Positions 24,171 through 35,066 are shown, counted from the stretch's first letter. The stretch: 64,000 nucleotides of DNA from Bradyrhizobium yuanmingense (GCF_029167105.1 NZ_JARFML010000036.1:16739-80738); one strand, 5' to 3'. Notes: generated by a model from the sequence alone, not told the origin. Numbers and translations are program-made.

Positions 24171-25424
24171 GTGGATACGCTCAAGGTCAGAGACGCCAAA
24201 GACGTCGAAGAGGTGGTGCGCGCGGCGATCGCGAGCGAGCAGCCGCTCGAGATCATCGGCCATGGCGGCAAGCGCGGCATCGGCCACGCGATGGCGACCA
24301 ACGCCGTGCTCGACCTCTCCGCGCTCAATGCCGTCACCGCCTACGAGCCGAACGAGCTCATCATCACGCTCCAGGCCGGCGCGCCGCTGGCCGACGTGCT
24401 GGCGCTGATCGACGCCAAGAACCAGCAATTCGCCTTCGAGCCGATCAACACCGCCCCGCTGCTCGGCACGCCGGCAACAGGCACCATCGGCGGCATGATC
24501 GCGGCCGGGCTCGCCGGGCCGCGGCGGATCCGGGCGGGCGGGGCGCGCGACCACCTGCTCGGCGCGCATGCCGTCTCGGGCTTCGGCGACAGCTTCAAGA
24601 CCGGCGGCAAGGTGGTGAAGAACGTCACCGGCTACGATCTCTGCAAGCTGCTGGCAGGGTCCTGGGGCACGCTGTCGGTGATGACCGAGGTCACGCTCAA
24701 GGTGATGCCCAAGCCCGAGGCCGAGCGGACGCTGTTGCTGCGCGGGCTCGACGATGCCACGGCCAACAAGGCCATGACCGCGGCGCTGGGCTCGCCGTTC
24801 GACGTCTCCGCCGCCGCGCATCTGCCGAAATCCGCGTTCCGGGCCGGGACCGAGGGGCTGAGCGACATTGCGGGCCAGGGCGAGGACAAGGGCGAGGCCG
24901 AGGCGCTGACCGTGCTGCGGCTCGAGGGCATCACCGCGTCCGCTGCGCACCGCGCCGGCTCGCTGCGCCAATTGCTGGCGCCGTTTGGAACCGCGACGCT
25001 GATCGAGGACGTGGCATCCGCGGCCCTGTGGAGCGCGATCCGCGACGTGCTGCCGTTCGCGGCGAGCGGCGCGCTCGGCGCCTGGCCGGTCTGGCGGATC
25101 GTCTGCCCGCCGGCCTCGGGCGCGGCGCTGGGCACGCAGCTGGCGCGCGAGACGGGGGGCGATGTGATCTATGATTGGGGCGGCGGTCTGATCTGGGCGG
25201 CGCTCCCGCCAAAGCCGGACGCGCATGCCCCGGCGGTGCGTGCGCGCGCGAACGCGGCCGGCGGGCATGCCACGCTGATCCGGGCGACTGATGATGTCAG
25301 GCGCGAGGTCGACGTGTTCCATCCGCAGGCGCCGGGGATTGCCGCGCTGAGCGAGCGGGTGCGCGCCAGCTTCGATCCGAAGATCATTCTCAACCGGGGG
25401 CGGCTCACGCGGAGCGCTGGCTGA
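24171..25424 (+). CDS. glcE: glycolate oxidase FAD-binding subunit GlcE
   Basis: 417 residues from a GTG start. The FAD_binding_4 domain is shown by EIIGHGGKRGIG, LQAGAPLADVLALI and the GTPATGTIGGMIAAG...GARDHLLGAH region, with VTGYDLCKLLAGSWGTL as the conserved second part. GlcE works with GlcD and the iron-sulfur subunit GlcF to oxidise glycolate to glyoxylate at the membrane. The glcF ATG overlaps its stop by one base (TGATG). The catalytic glcD subunit is not adjacent in this window. Confidence 0.95.
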   Translation: MDTLKVRDAKDVEEVVRAAIASEQPLEIIGHGGKRGIGHAMATNAVLDLSALNAVTAYEPNELIITLQAGAPLADVLALIDAKNQQFAFEPINTAPLLGTPATGTIGGMIAAGLAGPRRIRAGGARDHLLGAHAVSGFGDSFKTGGKVVKNVTGYDLCKLLAGSWGTLSVMTEVTLKVMPKPEAERTLLLRGLDDATANKAMTAALGSPFDVSAAAHLPKSAFRAGTEGLSDIAGQGEDKGEAEALTVLRLEGITASAAHRAGSLRQLLAPFGTATLIEDVASAALWSAIRDVLPFAASGALGAWPVWRIVCPPASGAALGTQLARETGGDVIYDWGGGLIWAALPPKPDAHAPAVRARANAAGGHATLIRATDDVRREVDVFHPQAPGIAALSERVRASFDPKIILNRGRLTRSAG

Positions 25425-26746
25425 TGAAGACCGAATTCTCACTCGCGCAGCTCGCCGACCCCGATATCGCGGAAGCCGACAAGATCCTGCGCGCCTGCGT
25501 CCATTGCGGCTTCTGCACCGCAACCTGCCCGACCTATGTGCTGCTCGGCGACGAGCTCGATAGCCCGCGCGGCCGCATCTACCTGATCAAGGAGATGCTG
25601 GAGAAGGACCAGGCGCCGACGGCCGAGGTGGTCAAGCATATCGACCGCTGCCTGTCGTGCCTTGCCTGCATGACGACCTGCCCCTCGGGCGTGAACTACA
25701 TGCACCTCGTCGACCAGGCCCGGGTCCGGATCGAGCAGCGTTACCAGCGGCCGCTGACCGAGCGGCTGTTGCGGCAGGTGCTGGCCTTCGTCCTGCCGGA
25801 CCCGCAGCGCTTTCGCATCAGCATGTGGCTGGCGCGGCTCGCCCGTCCGCTCGGCGCCTTGCTGCCGACACCCCGGCCTTCGGCGACGCCGGGCTTGATC
25901 CAGCGCATCAAGGCGATGCTGACGCTGGCGCCGGACCGGCTGCCGCCTGCCGGGCCCGCCGCCGGCAGCGTGTTCGCGGCGCTCGGCAGGAAGCGCGGAC
26001 GTGTGGCGCTGCTCCAGGGCTGTGCCCAGCAGGTGCTGGCGCCCCGCATCAACCAGGCCGCCATCAATCTTCTGACCCGCCACGGCATCGAGGTCGTCCT
26101 TGTCAGGGACGAGCAGTGCTGTGGCGCGCTGACCCATCACCTCGGCAACGACGGGGATGCGCTGGCGCGGGCTCGCGCCAACGTCGCGGCGTGGCGGAAG
26201 GAAATGGCCGGCGAGGGGCTCGATGCCATCCTGGTGACGACCTCCGGCTGCGGCACGGTGATCAAGGATTACGGCTATCTCCTGCGCGAGGACACAGCGT
26301 TCGCGGCCGATGCTGCGAGGGTCTCGGCGCTTGCCAAGGACATCACCGAATACGTCGCCGGCCTCGAGCTTGCGACGGCGGCGCGAGCGGACGACATCGT
26401 CGTCGCCTATCACTCCGCGTGTTCGTTGCAGCATGGACAGAAAATCACAGGCCTTCCGAAAGAATTGCTTTCCAAGAATGGATTCGTGGTGAAAGATGTG
26501 CCCGAGAGCCATTTGTGTTGCGGTTCGGCGGGGACCTACAACATTCTCCAGCCCGAGCTTGCGGGTCGGTTGCGTGATCGCAAGGTCGCCAACATCGCGA
26601 GCGTCAAGCCGGACATGATTGCCGCGGGCAATATCGGCTGCATGGTGCAGATTGCCAGTGGCACGTCAGTTCCGGTCGTACACACGATTGAGCTTCTCGA
26701 TTGGGCGACGGGCGGGGCGCGGCCGGCACTGAACGCGCAGGTTTGA
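25424..26746 (+). CDS. glcF: glycolate oxidase iron-sulfur subunit GlcF
   Basis: 440 residues. Two [4Fe-4S] motifs lie near the N-terminus: CVHCGFCTATCP and CLSCLACMTTCP. The C-terminal half has the paired CCG motifs of this family, EQCCGALTHH and LCCGSAGTYN. It passes electrons from GlcD/GlcE to the quinone pool. Encoded in an overlapping operon with glcE. Confidence 0.96.
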   Translation: MKTEFSLAQLADPDIAEADKILRACVHCGFCTATCPTYVLLGDELDSPRGRIYLIKEMLEKDQAPTAEVVKHIDRCLSCLACMTTCPSGVNYMHLVDQARVRIEQRYQRPLTERLLRQVLAFVLPDPQRFRISMWLARLARPLGALLPTPRPSATPGLIQRIKAMLTLAPDRLPPAGPAAGSVFAALGRKRGRVALLQGCAQQVLAPRINQAAINLLTRHGIEVVLVRDEQCCGALTHHLGNDGDALARARANVAAWRKEMAGEGLDAILVTTSGCGTVIKDYGYLLREDTAFAADAARVSALAKDITEYVAGLELATAARADDIVVAYHSACSLQHGQKITGLPKELLSKNGFVVKDVPESHLCCGSAGTYNILQPELAGRLRDRKVANIASVKPDMIAAGNIGCMVQIASGTSVPVVHTIELLDWATGGARPALNAQV

Positions 26747-26831
26747 GCTTTCAGGAGCCCGAACTGTCCTCCCGGGGTGACGACTGAAGGCGCCCGATCA
26801 AGCATTGTTCGGCGGCAACAGGAGGACCACG

Positions 26832-27203
26832 ATGGCGAAAGCGAAGAAGAAGAAAAGCAAGAAGGCCAAAAAGGCCAAGAAGGCCGTAGCGGCGAAGAAG
26901 GCGACGAAGAAGAAGACGGCCAAGAAGACCGCCAAGACGTCTGCCAAAAAATCTGCCAAGAGATCTGCCAAGAAATCTGCCAAGAAGGCCGCCCCGAAGA
27001 AGGCTGCCAAGAAGACAGCAAAGAAGGCGGCGGCCAAGAAGGCTGCTCCGAAGAAGGCCGCGAAGAAGGCGGCACCGAAGAAGGCGAAGGCAGCGCCTGC
27101 TCCGAAGCCGTCGGCACCGGCGGAGGCTCCAGCGCCCGCCGAGACAAGCTGGGCGATGCCTTCGTCTTCTGCGGAAGCGGCGCCTGCCGAGGGGCAGGGG
27201 TAG
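26832..27203 (+). CDS. Lys/Ala-rich histone H1-like protein
   Basis: 123 residues with strong AGGAG upstream. Nearly the first 95 residues are repeats of KKAAKKA, KKSAKKS and KKAAPKK, so the protein is extremely basic and probably binds DNA or RNA without a stable fold. The tail is Ala/Pro-rich and ends in EAAPAEGQG. Comparable proteins are annotated as histone-like nucleoid proteins. The repeat number can vary by slippage, so length differs between strains. A strong terminator follows at 27254. Confidence 0.75.
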   Translation: MAKAKKKKSKKAKKAKKAVAAKKATKKKTAKKTAKTSAKKSAKRSAKKSAKKAAPKKAAKKTAKKAAAKKAAPKKAAKKAAPKKAKAAPAPKPSAPAEAPAPAETSWAMPSSSAEAAPAEGQG

Positions 27204-27253
27204 GAAGGCGGTCTCTCATCGTCTTCGGACTGTTACTTGGGATTGTAACGAGA

Positions 27254-27285
27254 AGGCCGCGGCACCCCGGTGCTGCGGCCTTTTT
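27254..27285 (+). terminator. intrinsic terminator after the Lys-rich protein gene
   Basis: AAGGCCGCGGCACC and GGTGCTGCGGCCTT form a long G+C-rich stem with one mismatch, followed by TTTTT. It is the only clear end for the upstream transcript. Confidence 0.85.
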
Positions 27286-27615
27286 GCATCGCGGAAAGCC
27301 GCCCTGGCGGCTGGCGCTCCGGGCCCACCCTGATTCGTAGCGAAGGTGTCACGCCGCCTGGCGACCCCCGGGTTTACACGGGTCTGCGCTGCACCTTGGA
27401 ATGCAAATAATGTGATCGAGAAGCCACACAGCCTGACAACCTTTCGTGAATTCGTCAAAACGCCTAAAAAGTCGGCAGATGCTCGCGCTTTTTGCTTCAC
27501 GGTTCCTATACATCGATCCAAATTGCCGCAGTGACGCAATTTTGCAGGTAGGCCGCATGCCCCGGGGGGTTTCCGGGGGCGACTGCTAAGTAAGAACGGG
27601 TAGATGGGGATCGAA
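27286..27615. other. 330-bp intergenic stretch, porin leader region
   Basis: No ORF with a ribosome-binding site was found. It must hold the porin promoter; a TATACAT stretch lies near 27507, but I could not match a -35 box at normal spacing. A G-run palindrome (CCCCGGGGGG...CCGGGGG) lies near 27559-27584, just before the start. Confidence 0.4.
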
Positions 27616-28629
27616 ATGAAAAAAGTGGCTTTGTTGGCAACGGCGCTGGCATTGGTGACGACGGGTTCGGCGTTCGCGGCAGATCTGCGCGTGAAGGCAC
27701 TGAAGGCCCCGCCGCCCCCGGCGTTCGATCCGTGGGATATCGCTTTCGGCGGCGGCATCATGAGCGATTACGTCTTCCGCGGCATCACCCAGTCGAACCA
27801 TAAGCCGGCCGTCACGGCCTATTTCGAGCCCCGCTACAACGTCACCAAGGACCTGCAGCTCTACGTCGGTACGTCCGCCTCGAGCATCTCCTTCCCGAAC
27901 CGCGCTGCGGCGGAAGTCGACTTCTACGGCGGTATCCGCCCGACCTTCGGCATGTTCGCCTTCGACTTCGGTCTCTGGGGCTACCTCTATCCGGGCGGAC
28001 AATGCTTCGGCTCGCAGGGCACCTTGGCTCAGGGCAATTGTGGCGGCGACATCGATTACTCGCAGGGCGCGATCGGCCTTCCCATCAACGGTAACTTCGC
28101 CAAGAAGGACGCCAGCTTCTTCGAAGCCTACGCCAAGCTGAATGTCGTCATCAACGATCAGTGGACGGTCGGCTTCAACGAGTACTACTCGCCGAACTTC
28201 CTGAACCTCGGCGCCTGGGGCAACTACGCCTCGATCACCGCCAAGTGGACCGCCCCGAGCACGATCTTCGGTGCCAGCGGCGTCGGCATGTACGTGTCGG
28301 GTGAGTTCGGCCGGCAGTGGTTCGGCACGTCCGACATCTTCTACGGCATCGCGGGCGATCCGGTGTATGCGAACGGCATCAAGGAGCCGAGCTACAACAC
28401 CTGGAACGTCGGCGTCGGCTTCACTTACAAGGTGTTCACGCTCGATCTGCGCTATCACGACACCGACCTGAACAAGGGCGACTGCAACGCCTTGACCAGC
28501 GATCACACCGCGAAGTTCACCGGAAGCTTTACCCCCATCAACCCGGGCGGCTTCGGCTCCAACTGGTGCAGCGCGGCAGGCGTGGCCAAGCTCTCCTTCG
28601 ATCTGACGGCGATGAGCAATCTGAAGTAA
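27616..28629 (+). CDS. TorF-family putative porin
   Basis: 337 residues from the second ATG (27616), which directly opens a signal peptide (MKKVALLATALALVTTGSAFA). The mature protein opens with a short Pro-rich linker, then FGGGIMSDYVFRGITQSNHKPAVTAYFEPRYN, the TorF/TIGR02001 opening. It alternates beta strands and ends in FDLTAMSNLK. Such outer-membrane porins let small solutes pass. An ATG four codons upstream exists, but the second is closer to a good ribosome-binding site (GGGGATCGA). Confidence 0.9.
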   Translation: MKKVALLATALALVTTGSAFAADLRVKALKAPPPPAFDPWDIAFGGGIMSDYVFRGITQSNHKPAVTAYFEPRYNVTKDLQLYVGTSASSISFPNRAAAEVDFYGGIRPTFGMFAFDFGLWGYLYPGGQCFGSQGTLAQGNCGGDIDYSQGAIGLPINGNFAKKDASFFEAYAKLNVVINDQWTVGFNEYYSPNFLNLGAWGNYASITAKWTAPSTIFGASGVGMYVSGEFGRQWFGTSDIFYGIAGDPVYANGIKEPSYNTWNVGVGFTYKVFTLDLRYHDTDLNKGDCNALTSDHTAKFTGSFTPINPGGFGSNWCSAAGVAKLSFDLTAMSNLK

Positions 28630-28653
28630 GCTTCTTCCCGAACGACTTCGCGA

Positions 28654-28681
28654 GGGCGGCAGGGCAACCTGCCGCCCTTTT
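28654..28681 (+). terminator. intrinsic terminator of the porin gene
   Basis: Perfect 10-bp stem GGGCGGCAGG / CCTGCCGCCC with GCAA loop and TTTT, then TGCTTTTG. It lies 25 bp after the porin stop. Confidence 0.92.
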
Positions 28682-28800
28682 GCTTTTGTGGCCGGAGGTG
28701 AGGCAGGGACGGCCTTGGGAGCGGGCTGGCCGAGCCACTACAAAGCTGCGTCTTGCGGCTCCAAATGCGGGCCGGGAGAGCGGCGCCGCCGCCCACACTC

Positions 28801-28923
28801 CGTCATTGCGATCCAACGGGTCCGCACGAAGCGCGGCTCGATGACAGGCTCCGCGAAGCAATCCAGAGTCTTTCTGCCGAGGCAGTCTGGATTGCTTCGT
28901 CGCAAGAGCTCCTCGCAATGACG
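28801..28923. repeat. REP-like palindrome, diverged copy
   Basis: Starts CGTCATTGCGATCC and ends CTCGCAATGACG, with GCAATCCAGA / TCTGGATTGC internal arms. It is related to the perfect palindrome at 15260-15341. Confidence 0.8.
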
Positions 28924-28931
28924 AATGCGCC

Positions 28932-30683
28932 TCAGCGCGCGGCGCTCGGCTCCGCCGCAGTCCGCTCGCCGCCGACGACGTGGATCGCACCGTCCTTCAC
29001 CAACGCCACCTTGCGAGTGTGGAAGGCATCGAGCGTCGAGCGGTGCCCGATCGAGACGATGGTGGCCTGCGGCAGTCTCTCCGCCAGCAGCCGGTAGAGC
29101 CGGGCTTCCGACGGCTCGTCGAGCGAGGCGGTGGCTTCGTCCAGGAACAGATAGTCCGGCGCATGCAGCAGCGCGCGCGCAAGCCCGAGACGCTGCTGCT
29201 CGCCGAGCGAGAGCATTCTGTTCCAGTGGCCGTCCTCGTCCAGCCGCTCGGCGAGATCGGGCAGCCCGACCGCGATCAGGGCCTCGCGGACCTGCGCGGC
29301 GTCGAACGCGCCCGGCGCTGCCGGATAGACCACGGCATCGCGCAACACGCCGACCGAGAAATAGGGCCGCTGCGGCAGCATCATCAGCTTTGCCTTTTCC
29401 GGGACCACAACCGTGCCGGTGCCGAACGGCCAGATGCCGGCGATGGCCCGGAACAGCGTGGACTTGCCGGAGCCGGACGGTCCGGTCACCAGCACGCGCT
29501 CGGAAGGCTGAATGGTGAAGGCCTTGGCGGCCACCAGCGGCGTGCCGTTGGGCAGGTTCACGCAGAGCTGCTCGAGGTCGATATGGCGGCCGGCGACCTC
29601 CAGCGCGATGGCAGGCTCATGTGCCGGCAGATTGACCGCCGAGGCGACCGACATCTCGAAGCCGTCGAGACGGGCAACCACCGCACGCCATTCGGCCAGG
29701 GAACGGTAGGCGGTCACGAAGAAGGACAAGGCCTTCTGCACGCTGCCGAAGGCGGACCCGGTCTGCACCATCCCTCCAAGTTGAATCTTACCGGCAAAGT
29801 AGGCAGGCGCGGTGAGGATGAAGGGGAAGATCACGGCGGCTTGGGAATAGCTCGCCGTGAAGGCGGTCAGACGCTTGGTCCGGCTCATGATCGCGTACCA
29901 ATTGCCGACGACAAATCCGTAGCGGAGCAGGAGCCGTTCGCGTTCGGCGCCTTCGCCCTTGAGCAGCGCGATCTGTTCGGAGTTCTCGCGCACACGGACG
30001 AGGTTGAAGCGGAAGTCGGCCTCGTAGCGCTGCTGCTCGAAATTGAGATTGACCAGCGGCGAACCGATCCAGTGCGTGAGCGCGGTGCCGAAGATCGCGT
30101 AGACGAGCGCCGCCCACACCAAATAGCCGGGGATGGGAAAGTCGATGCCGGAGATATGCAGCGGTGCCGCGTTCGACAGCCCCCACAGAATGACCACGAA
30201 CGAGAGCAGCGTGACGATCGAGGAGAGCAGCCCGATGCCGATATTGAGCGTCTGCTCGACGAAACTGCGGACGTCGTCGGTGATGCGTTGGTCCGGATTG
30301 TCGGCCGCATCGCCCTTGAGCTGCATCCGATAGTGGGTCGCGCTATTCAGCCATTCGGCCAGATAGTGACGCGTCAGCCATTGCCGCCAGCGAATCTGGA
30401 GCCACTGATTGAGATAGAGCTGGTAGACGGAAAGCGCGACGCTGGCGCTCGCGAGCAGTGTAAAGACGCCCAGTTCCCAGACGAAGCCGTTCCAGTCGCG
30501 CTCCTGGAGATAGTTGTAGAAGCGGCTGTACCACTGGTTCACGAGCACATCGATGGCGACCAGCATCAGTTCGATCACGATCACCGCGGCGAGCAGGCCG
30601 CGGCCGGCCCATTTATCCTCTGACCGGAAATAAGGGATGGCGATTCGCCAGACGATCGCGAGCGTGGCGCGGATGTTGTTCAC
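28932..30683 (-). CDS. SbmA/BacA-like ABC transporter, fused permease and ATPase
   Basis: 583 residues. The first ~350 residues form an ABC_membrane_2 domain with several hydrophobic segments (IVIELMLVAIDVLVNQWYSRF; YNYLQERDWNGFVWEL). The ATPase has Walker A GPSGSGKST at 401-409, signature LSLGEQQRLGLAR near 495-507 and Walker B YLFLDEATASLD near 515. Related proteins import peptides, vitamin B12 or bleomycin-like compounds; in rhizobia BacA-type proteins matter for symbiosis. Here the ATPase is fused, as in the YddA/BclA group, so BclA-like function is possible. The substrate is not predictable from sequence. Confidence 0.92.
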   Translation of the reverse strand: MNNIRATLAIVWRIAIPYFRSEDKWAGRGLLAAVIVIELMLVAIDVLVNQWYSRFYNYLQERDWNGFVWELGVFTLLASASVALSVYQLYLNQWLQIRWRQWLTRHYLAEWLNSATHYRMQLKGDAADNPDQRITDDVRSFVEQTLNIGIGLLSSIVTLLSFVVILWGLSNAAPLHISGIDFPIPGYLVWAALVYAIFGTALTHWIGSPLVNLNFEQQRYEADFRFNLVRVRENSEQIALLKGEGAERERLLLRYGFVVGNWYAIMSRTKRLTAFTASYSQAAVIFPFILTAPAYFAGKIQLGGMVQTGSAFGSVQKALSFFVTAYRSLAEWRAVVARLDGFEMSVASAVNLPAHEPAIALEVAGRHIDLEQLCVNLPNGTPLVAAKAFTIQPSERVLVTGPSGSGKSTLFRAIAGIWPFGTGTVVVPEKAKLMMLPQRPYFSVGVLRDAVVYPAAPGAFDAAQVREALIAVGLPDLAERLDEDGHWNRMLSLGEQQRLGLARALLHAPDYLFLDEATASLDEPSEARLYRLLAERLPQATIVSIGHRSTLDAFHTRKVALVKDGAIHVVGGERTAAEPSAAR

Positions 30684-31070
30684 AGAGCTGGATCTCCTCA
30701 GGGGATGTGCATGATGCCCAGAGCCAAATAGCTGAGGCGATGGCGGAAATGGGCGCGCTTAGACGAAAGTCGCAAGTTCTGCAATTTGCGTTGGATTGTC
30801 GCAGCCAGCAACCCTAGCATGGTGCCCGCCGGTGCGGGGCAGGGTGCTCCGGGATTTCGCGACCTTGTGAGCGGCCGGGAACCGCCGCATGCGCGAGAAT
30901 TTCGCGCCGCGGCTGCAACTGGCTGCCGATCGCTTTCTCGTTCGGCGTGGTCTTCGAAGGCGCCCCGGGCTTCGCCATGCCGGTGCGCCTGCATCGACCA
31001 TGCGCGAACCTTCTCAACGCCCCCGCCGTCTCATAGAAGGTGCGGCAAGTCAGGTCGGTCGAGAGGTCTC
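30684..31070. other. 387-bp divergent gap
   Basis: Between the ABC transporter and the META-like gene. Several frames are open, but none has a good ribosome-binding site or a recognisable protein. It must contain both promoters; I could not assign boxes with confidence. Confidence 0.35.
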
Positions 31071-31469
31071 ATGGTTTCGTTCCAGCGATTGGTGTGTGTG
31101 GCGGTTGCAATGGTCGCGATGTCCACACTCGCGCGTGCCCAGGAGGGGTTTCCGTTCGGCACCGAGATGACGCTGGAGGCGTTGCCGCAGGCAGGCTCGA
31201 AGCGGATTCCCAACATCGAGATCGGCGACAATGGCGAGGTCGTGCTGGAGCTCTGGTGCAAGGGCGGCAAGGGCCAGTTCTCGGTCGCCGGCAACACCGT
31301 GATCTTCGTGCTAGGCCAGATCCAGAACCGCAACTGTCCGCCGGCGAGAGCGCAGGCCGACGACGAGCTCGTCGCAGCCCTCGGCAGCGTCGAGACCTGG
31401 AAGCGCCAGGGCGACGTGCTGACGCTGATCGGCCCGAAGCCGCTGCGCTTCAGGACGACGGGGAATTAA
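31071..31469 (+). CDS. META-like secreted protein, 132 residues
   Basis: Starts at ATG 31071 (GAGAGG upstream) with a signal peptide (MVSFQRLVCVAVAMVAMSTLARA). The mature domain has FGTEMTLEALPQAGSKRIPNIEI, WCKGGKGQFSVAGNTVIFV and LTLIGPKPLRFR. The strand pattern and the LTL-G-x-x-PLRF end are like the META/HslJ fold. Two cysteines (WCKGG, RNCPP) may form a disulfide. Function unknown. Confidence 0.7.
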   Translation: MVSFQRLVCVAVAMVAMSTLARAQEGFPFGTEMTLEALPQAGSKRIPNIEIGDNGEVVLELWCKGGKGQFSVAGNTVIFVLGQIQNRNCPPARAQADDELVAALGSVETWKRQGDVLTLIGPKPLRFRTTGN

Positions 31470-31486
31470 AAATCGCAAGCAGCGCT

Positions 31487-31614
31487 CGCATGTCCCGGAC
31501 GCGGTGCGGCACGACGTGACGCTCTGCAGAGCCGAGACCCAGACTCTTTCTGCAATCGCGTGGGTGGCCTCTGGGCCCCGGCTCGCAGCGCTTCGCGCTA
31601 CGTCCGGGGCACGT
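31487..31614. repeat. Bradyrhizobium-type intergenic repeat
   Basis: Runs from ATGTCCCGGACGCGG to CTACGTCCGGGGCACG, whose ends pair as an imperfect inverted repeat. The inner part has GCAGCGCTTCGCGC. It lies between two convergent genes. Confidence 0.6.
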
Positions 31615-31618
31615 AAGG

Positions 31619-32824
31619 TCACTTCCACACCGACTTGTCGGCGTCCCAGCGCTGGCCCTTCAGCTCCTTGACGAGCGCCTCGATCGAGCCGTTGTCGTCG
31701 GGCAGATCGCCTTCTTCGTCGAGGCTCGCATCGTCGGACAGATTGAGCCTGGCCCCGCTGCCCTCGTCGGCCGTCGTGGTCGCCGGGCTGCCGATCCAGA
31801 GCATGAGCTTGTCGGTGGTGCCCGGCTTGTCGGGCGAGACCAGGCCTGTGACCTCGATCGTGTCGGTGAGCTCGAGCGCGGGAAAGTCCTGGTTCGGCCG
31901 CTTGAACACCAGCTTGAGCTTGCCGGTGGCCGGGTTGAAGTTTTGCGCGACCGGCTTTGCCGCGAGCGTCCTGCCCAGCACGTTCGCCACCGCCGTTGCA
32001 AGCTTGGCCTTGTTGATCCTGTCGCCCTCGCGCCAGTCGGCCGCAGGGAAGCGGATGGTGCGGTCCATCTCGGTCATGCCCGCGGTCCAGCCTGCGGCCG
32101 TGACGCCCGGCATCGCCTTGAATTTCGCCAGCAGCGCGCCGGCGCGCTCGGGATCGACCGACATGGTGATGGTCTGCTCGCCGGCGCGCAGCGCGTCGCA
32201 GCCGACATTGAGGCTCGCCAGCGTCACCTCGACCTCCTGGCCCTTCAGGCTCTTCAGGAAGTCGGTCGCGGCGTCGAGCTTGACCTTGACCGCGATCGCT
32301 TCCGGCGAGACGTCGGTGAAATCCTTCGGCTGCGGCGTGATGCCGTCGTCGGAGGTCTGGCTGTCCAGGAATTCCTTTTCGCTGAGATCGGAATTGTCCG
32401 GCGAGGTCACTTCGGTCACCGCCTGGCCGATCGCGATCTGGCCGCGGAATTCGAACATGTCGCCGGACTGCTTGCGCGTCAGCTTGACGCTGACCGGCGA
32501 CTTCTCGCTGATGCTCTGCGTCGTTCCCGTCAGCGTCTGGCCGGCGACCTGGAGGTTGACGACGAAGCGGTCCTTGCGGTCGGAGTTCTTCGCGATGGGG
32601 TAGCAGACGTCGAGCACCGCCGCGGTCAGCGTCTTGCCCTGGCGCGTCTCCTTCAGGATCACGTCGGCATTGCCGTCCATCAGCCCGTCGATCGAGGTGA
32701 AATAGCGCGTCTCGGCTCCGCCCGGCGCCGTCGCCTTCGGCGACAGCTTCATCTGGGCGGAGGCCTGCGGCGGAACGGCGAGCAGGGCCAGAACGGCCAT
32801 GGAGCAAACCAGAAGCGCACGCAT
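31619..32824 (-). CDS. hypothetical secreted protein, 401 residues
   Basis: Begins at the ATG at 32822-32824 (MRALLVCSMAVLALLAVPPQASAQ), which has GAGG at nine bases; an ATG three codons earlier has the GAGG directly against it and is unlikely. A signal peptide leads into a large periplasmic domain with VLDVCYPIAKNSDRKDRFVV, NVGCDALRAGEQTITM and KLMLWIGSPATTT. No family is recognised. The end (SIEALVKELKGQRWDADKSVWK) is charged. Confidence 0.72.
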   Translation of the reverse strand: MRALLVCSMAVLALLAVPPQASAQMKLSPKATAPGGAETRYFTSIDGLMDGNADVILKETRQGKTLTAAVLDVCYPIAKNSDRKDRFVVNLQVAGQTLTGTTQSISEKSPVSVKLTRKQSGDMFEFRGQIAIGQAVTEVTSPDNSDLSEKEFLDSQTSDDGITPQPKDFTDVSPEAIAVKVKLDAATDFLKSLKGQEVEVTLASLNVGCDALRAGEQTITMSVDPERAGALLAKFKAMPGVTAAGWTAGMTEMDRTIRFPAADWREGDRINKAKLATAVANVLGRTLAAKPVAQNFNPATGKLKLVFKRPNQDFPALELTDTIEVTGLVSPDKPGTTDKLMLWIGSPATTTADEGSGARLNLSDDASLDEEGDLPDDNGSIEALVKELKGQRWDADKSVWK

Positions 32825-32972
32825 CGATGACATCCTCGCGCAACGGCCATGATCCGGAAAGCGTGAAGCGGTCTGAGGATCATGCCCAAACAATCAGAAT
32901 CGGCGCGCCACCGTAGTGGGTTTTGGCCGCTGGTTGAATCGGAAAGCGAAACGGGCAGGGTCGGCAAAAAAG

Positions 32973-32994
32973 AAGGCCGCCCGGAGGCGGCCTT
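32973..32994 (-). terminator. intrinsic terminator of groESL
   Basis: On the minus strand AAGGCCGCC-TCCG-GGCGGCCTT followed by CTTTTTT. It lies 26 bp after the groEL stop. Confidence 0.9.
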
Positions 32995-33020
32995 CGCAAC
33001 TCTGTCACGGAACGGAAGGC

Positions 33021-34652
<1,632 letters not shown>

Positions 34653-34713
34653 GGTCTGCAATCCCTCGTGTTAGGTGATGTGTGTTGTCTTGTGCCGTGC
34701 GGCGGAACGATGG

Positions 34714-34739
34714 ATGCCCGGATCCCTGGATCCGGGCAT
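34714..34739. repeat. perfect hairpin between groES and groEL
   Basis: ATGCCCGGATCC and GGATCCGGGCAT pair perfectly (12 bp) over a two-base centre. It belongs to the GTCATGCCC-type repeat family seen elsewhere in the window. It could act as an mRNA processing or attenuating structure between the two cistrons. Confidence 0.85.
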
Positions 34740-34769
34740 GACATTCAGCGGCCGTTCAGGCGAATGGCC

Positions 34770-35066
34770 TTAGGCCAGCACGCCCATGATGTCCGACTCC
34801 TTCATGATCAGGAGCTCTTCGTTGTCGATCTTGACCTCGGTGCCCGACCACTTGCCGAACAGCACGCGGTCGCCGACCTTGAGGTCGATCGGGATCAGCT
34901 TGCCGGTCTCGTCGCGGCCGCCGGGGCCGACGGCGACGATTTCGCCCTGGGACGGCTTTTCCTTGGCCGTGTCCGGAATGATGATGCCGCCCTTGGTCTT
35001 TTCCTCGGCGTCGATACGTTTGACCACGACACGGTCATGCAGCGGACGAAATTTGGATTTAGCCAT
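34770..35066 (-). CDS. groS: co-chaperonin GroES
   Basis: 98 residues. KFRPLHDRVVVKRIDAEEKTKGGIIIPDTAKEKPSQGEI and VGDRVLFGKWSGTEVKIDNEELLIMKESDI are the full Cpn10 fold with the mobile loop. It caps the GroEL ring. It is the first gene of the operon and has the CIRCE element and a TTGACA-type promoter upstream. Confidence 0.98.
   Translation of the reverse strand: MAKSKFRPLHDRVVVKRIDAEEKTKGGIIIPDTAKEKPSQGEIVAVGPGGRDETGKLIPIDLKVGDRVLFGKWSGTEVKIDNEELLIMKESDIMGVLA

Noticed and set aside
28980..30623. Plus-strand frame of 547 codons opposite the ABC transporter
   Set aside because: Shadow of the ABC transporter, which has intact Walker A, signature and Walker B motifs.
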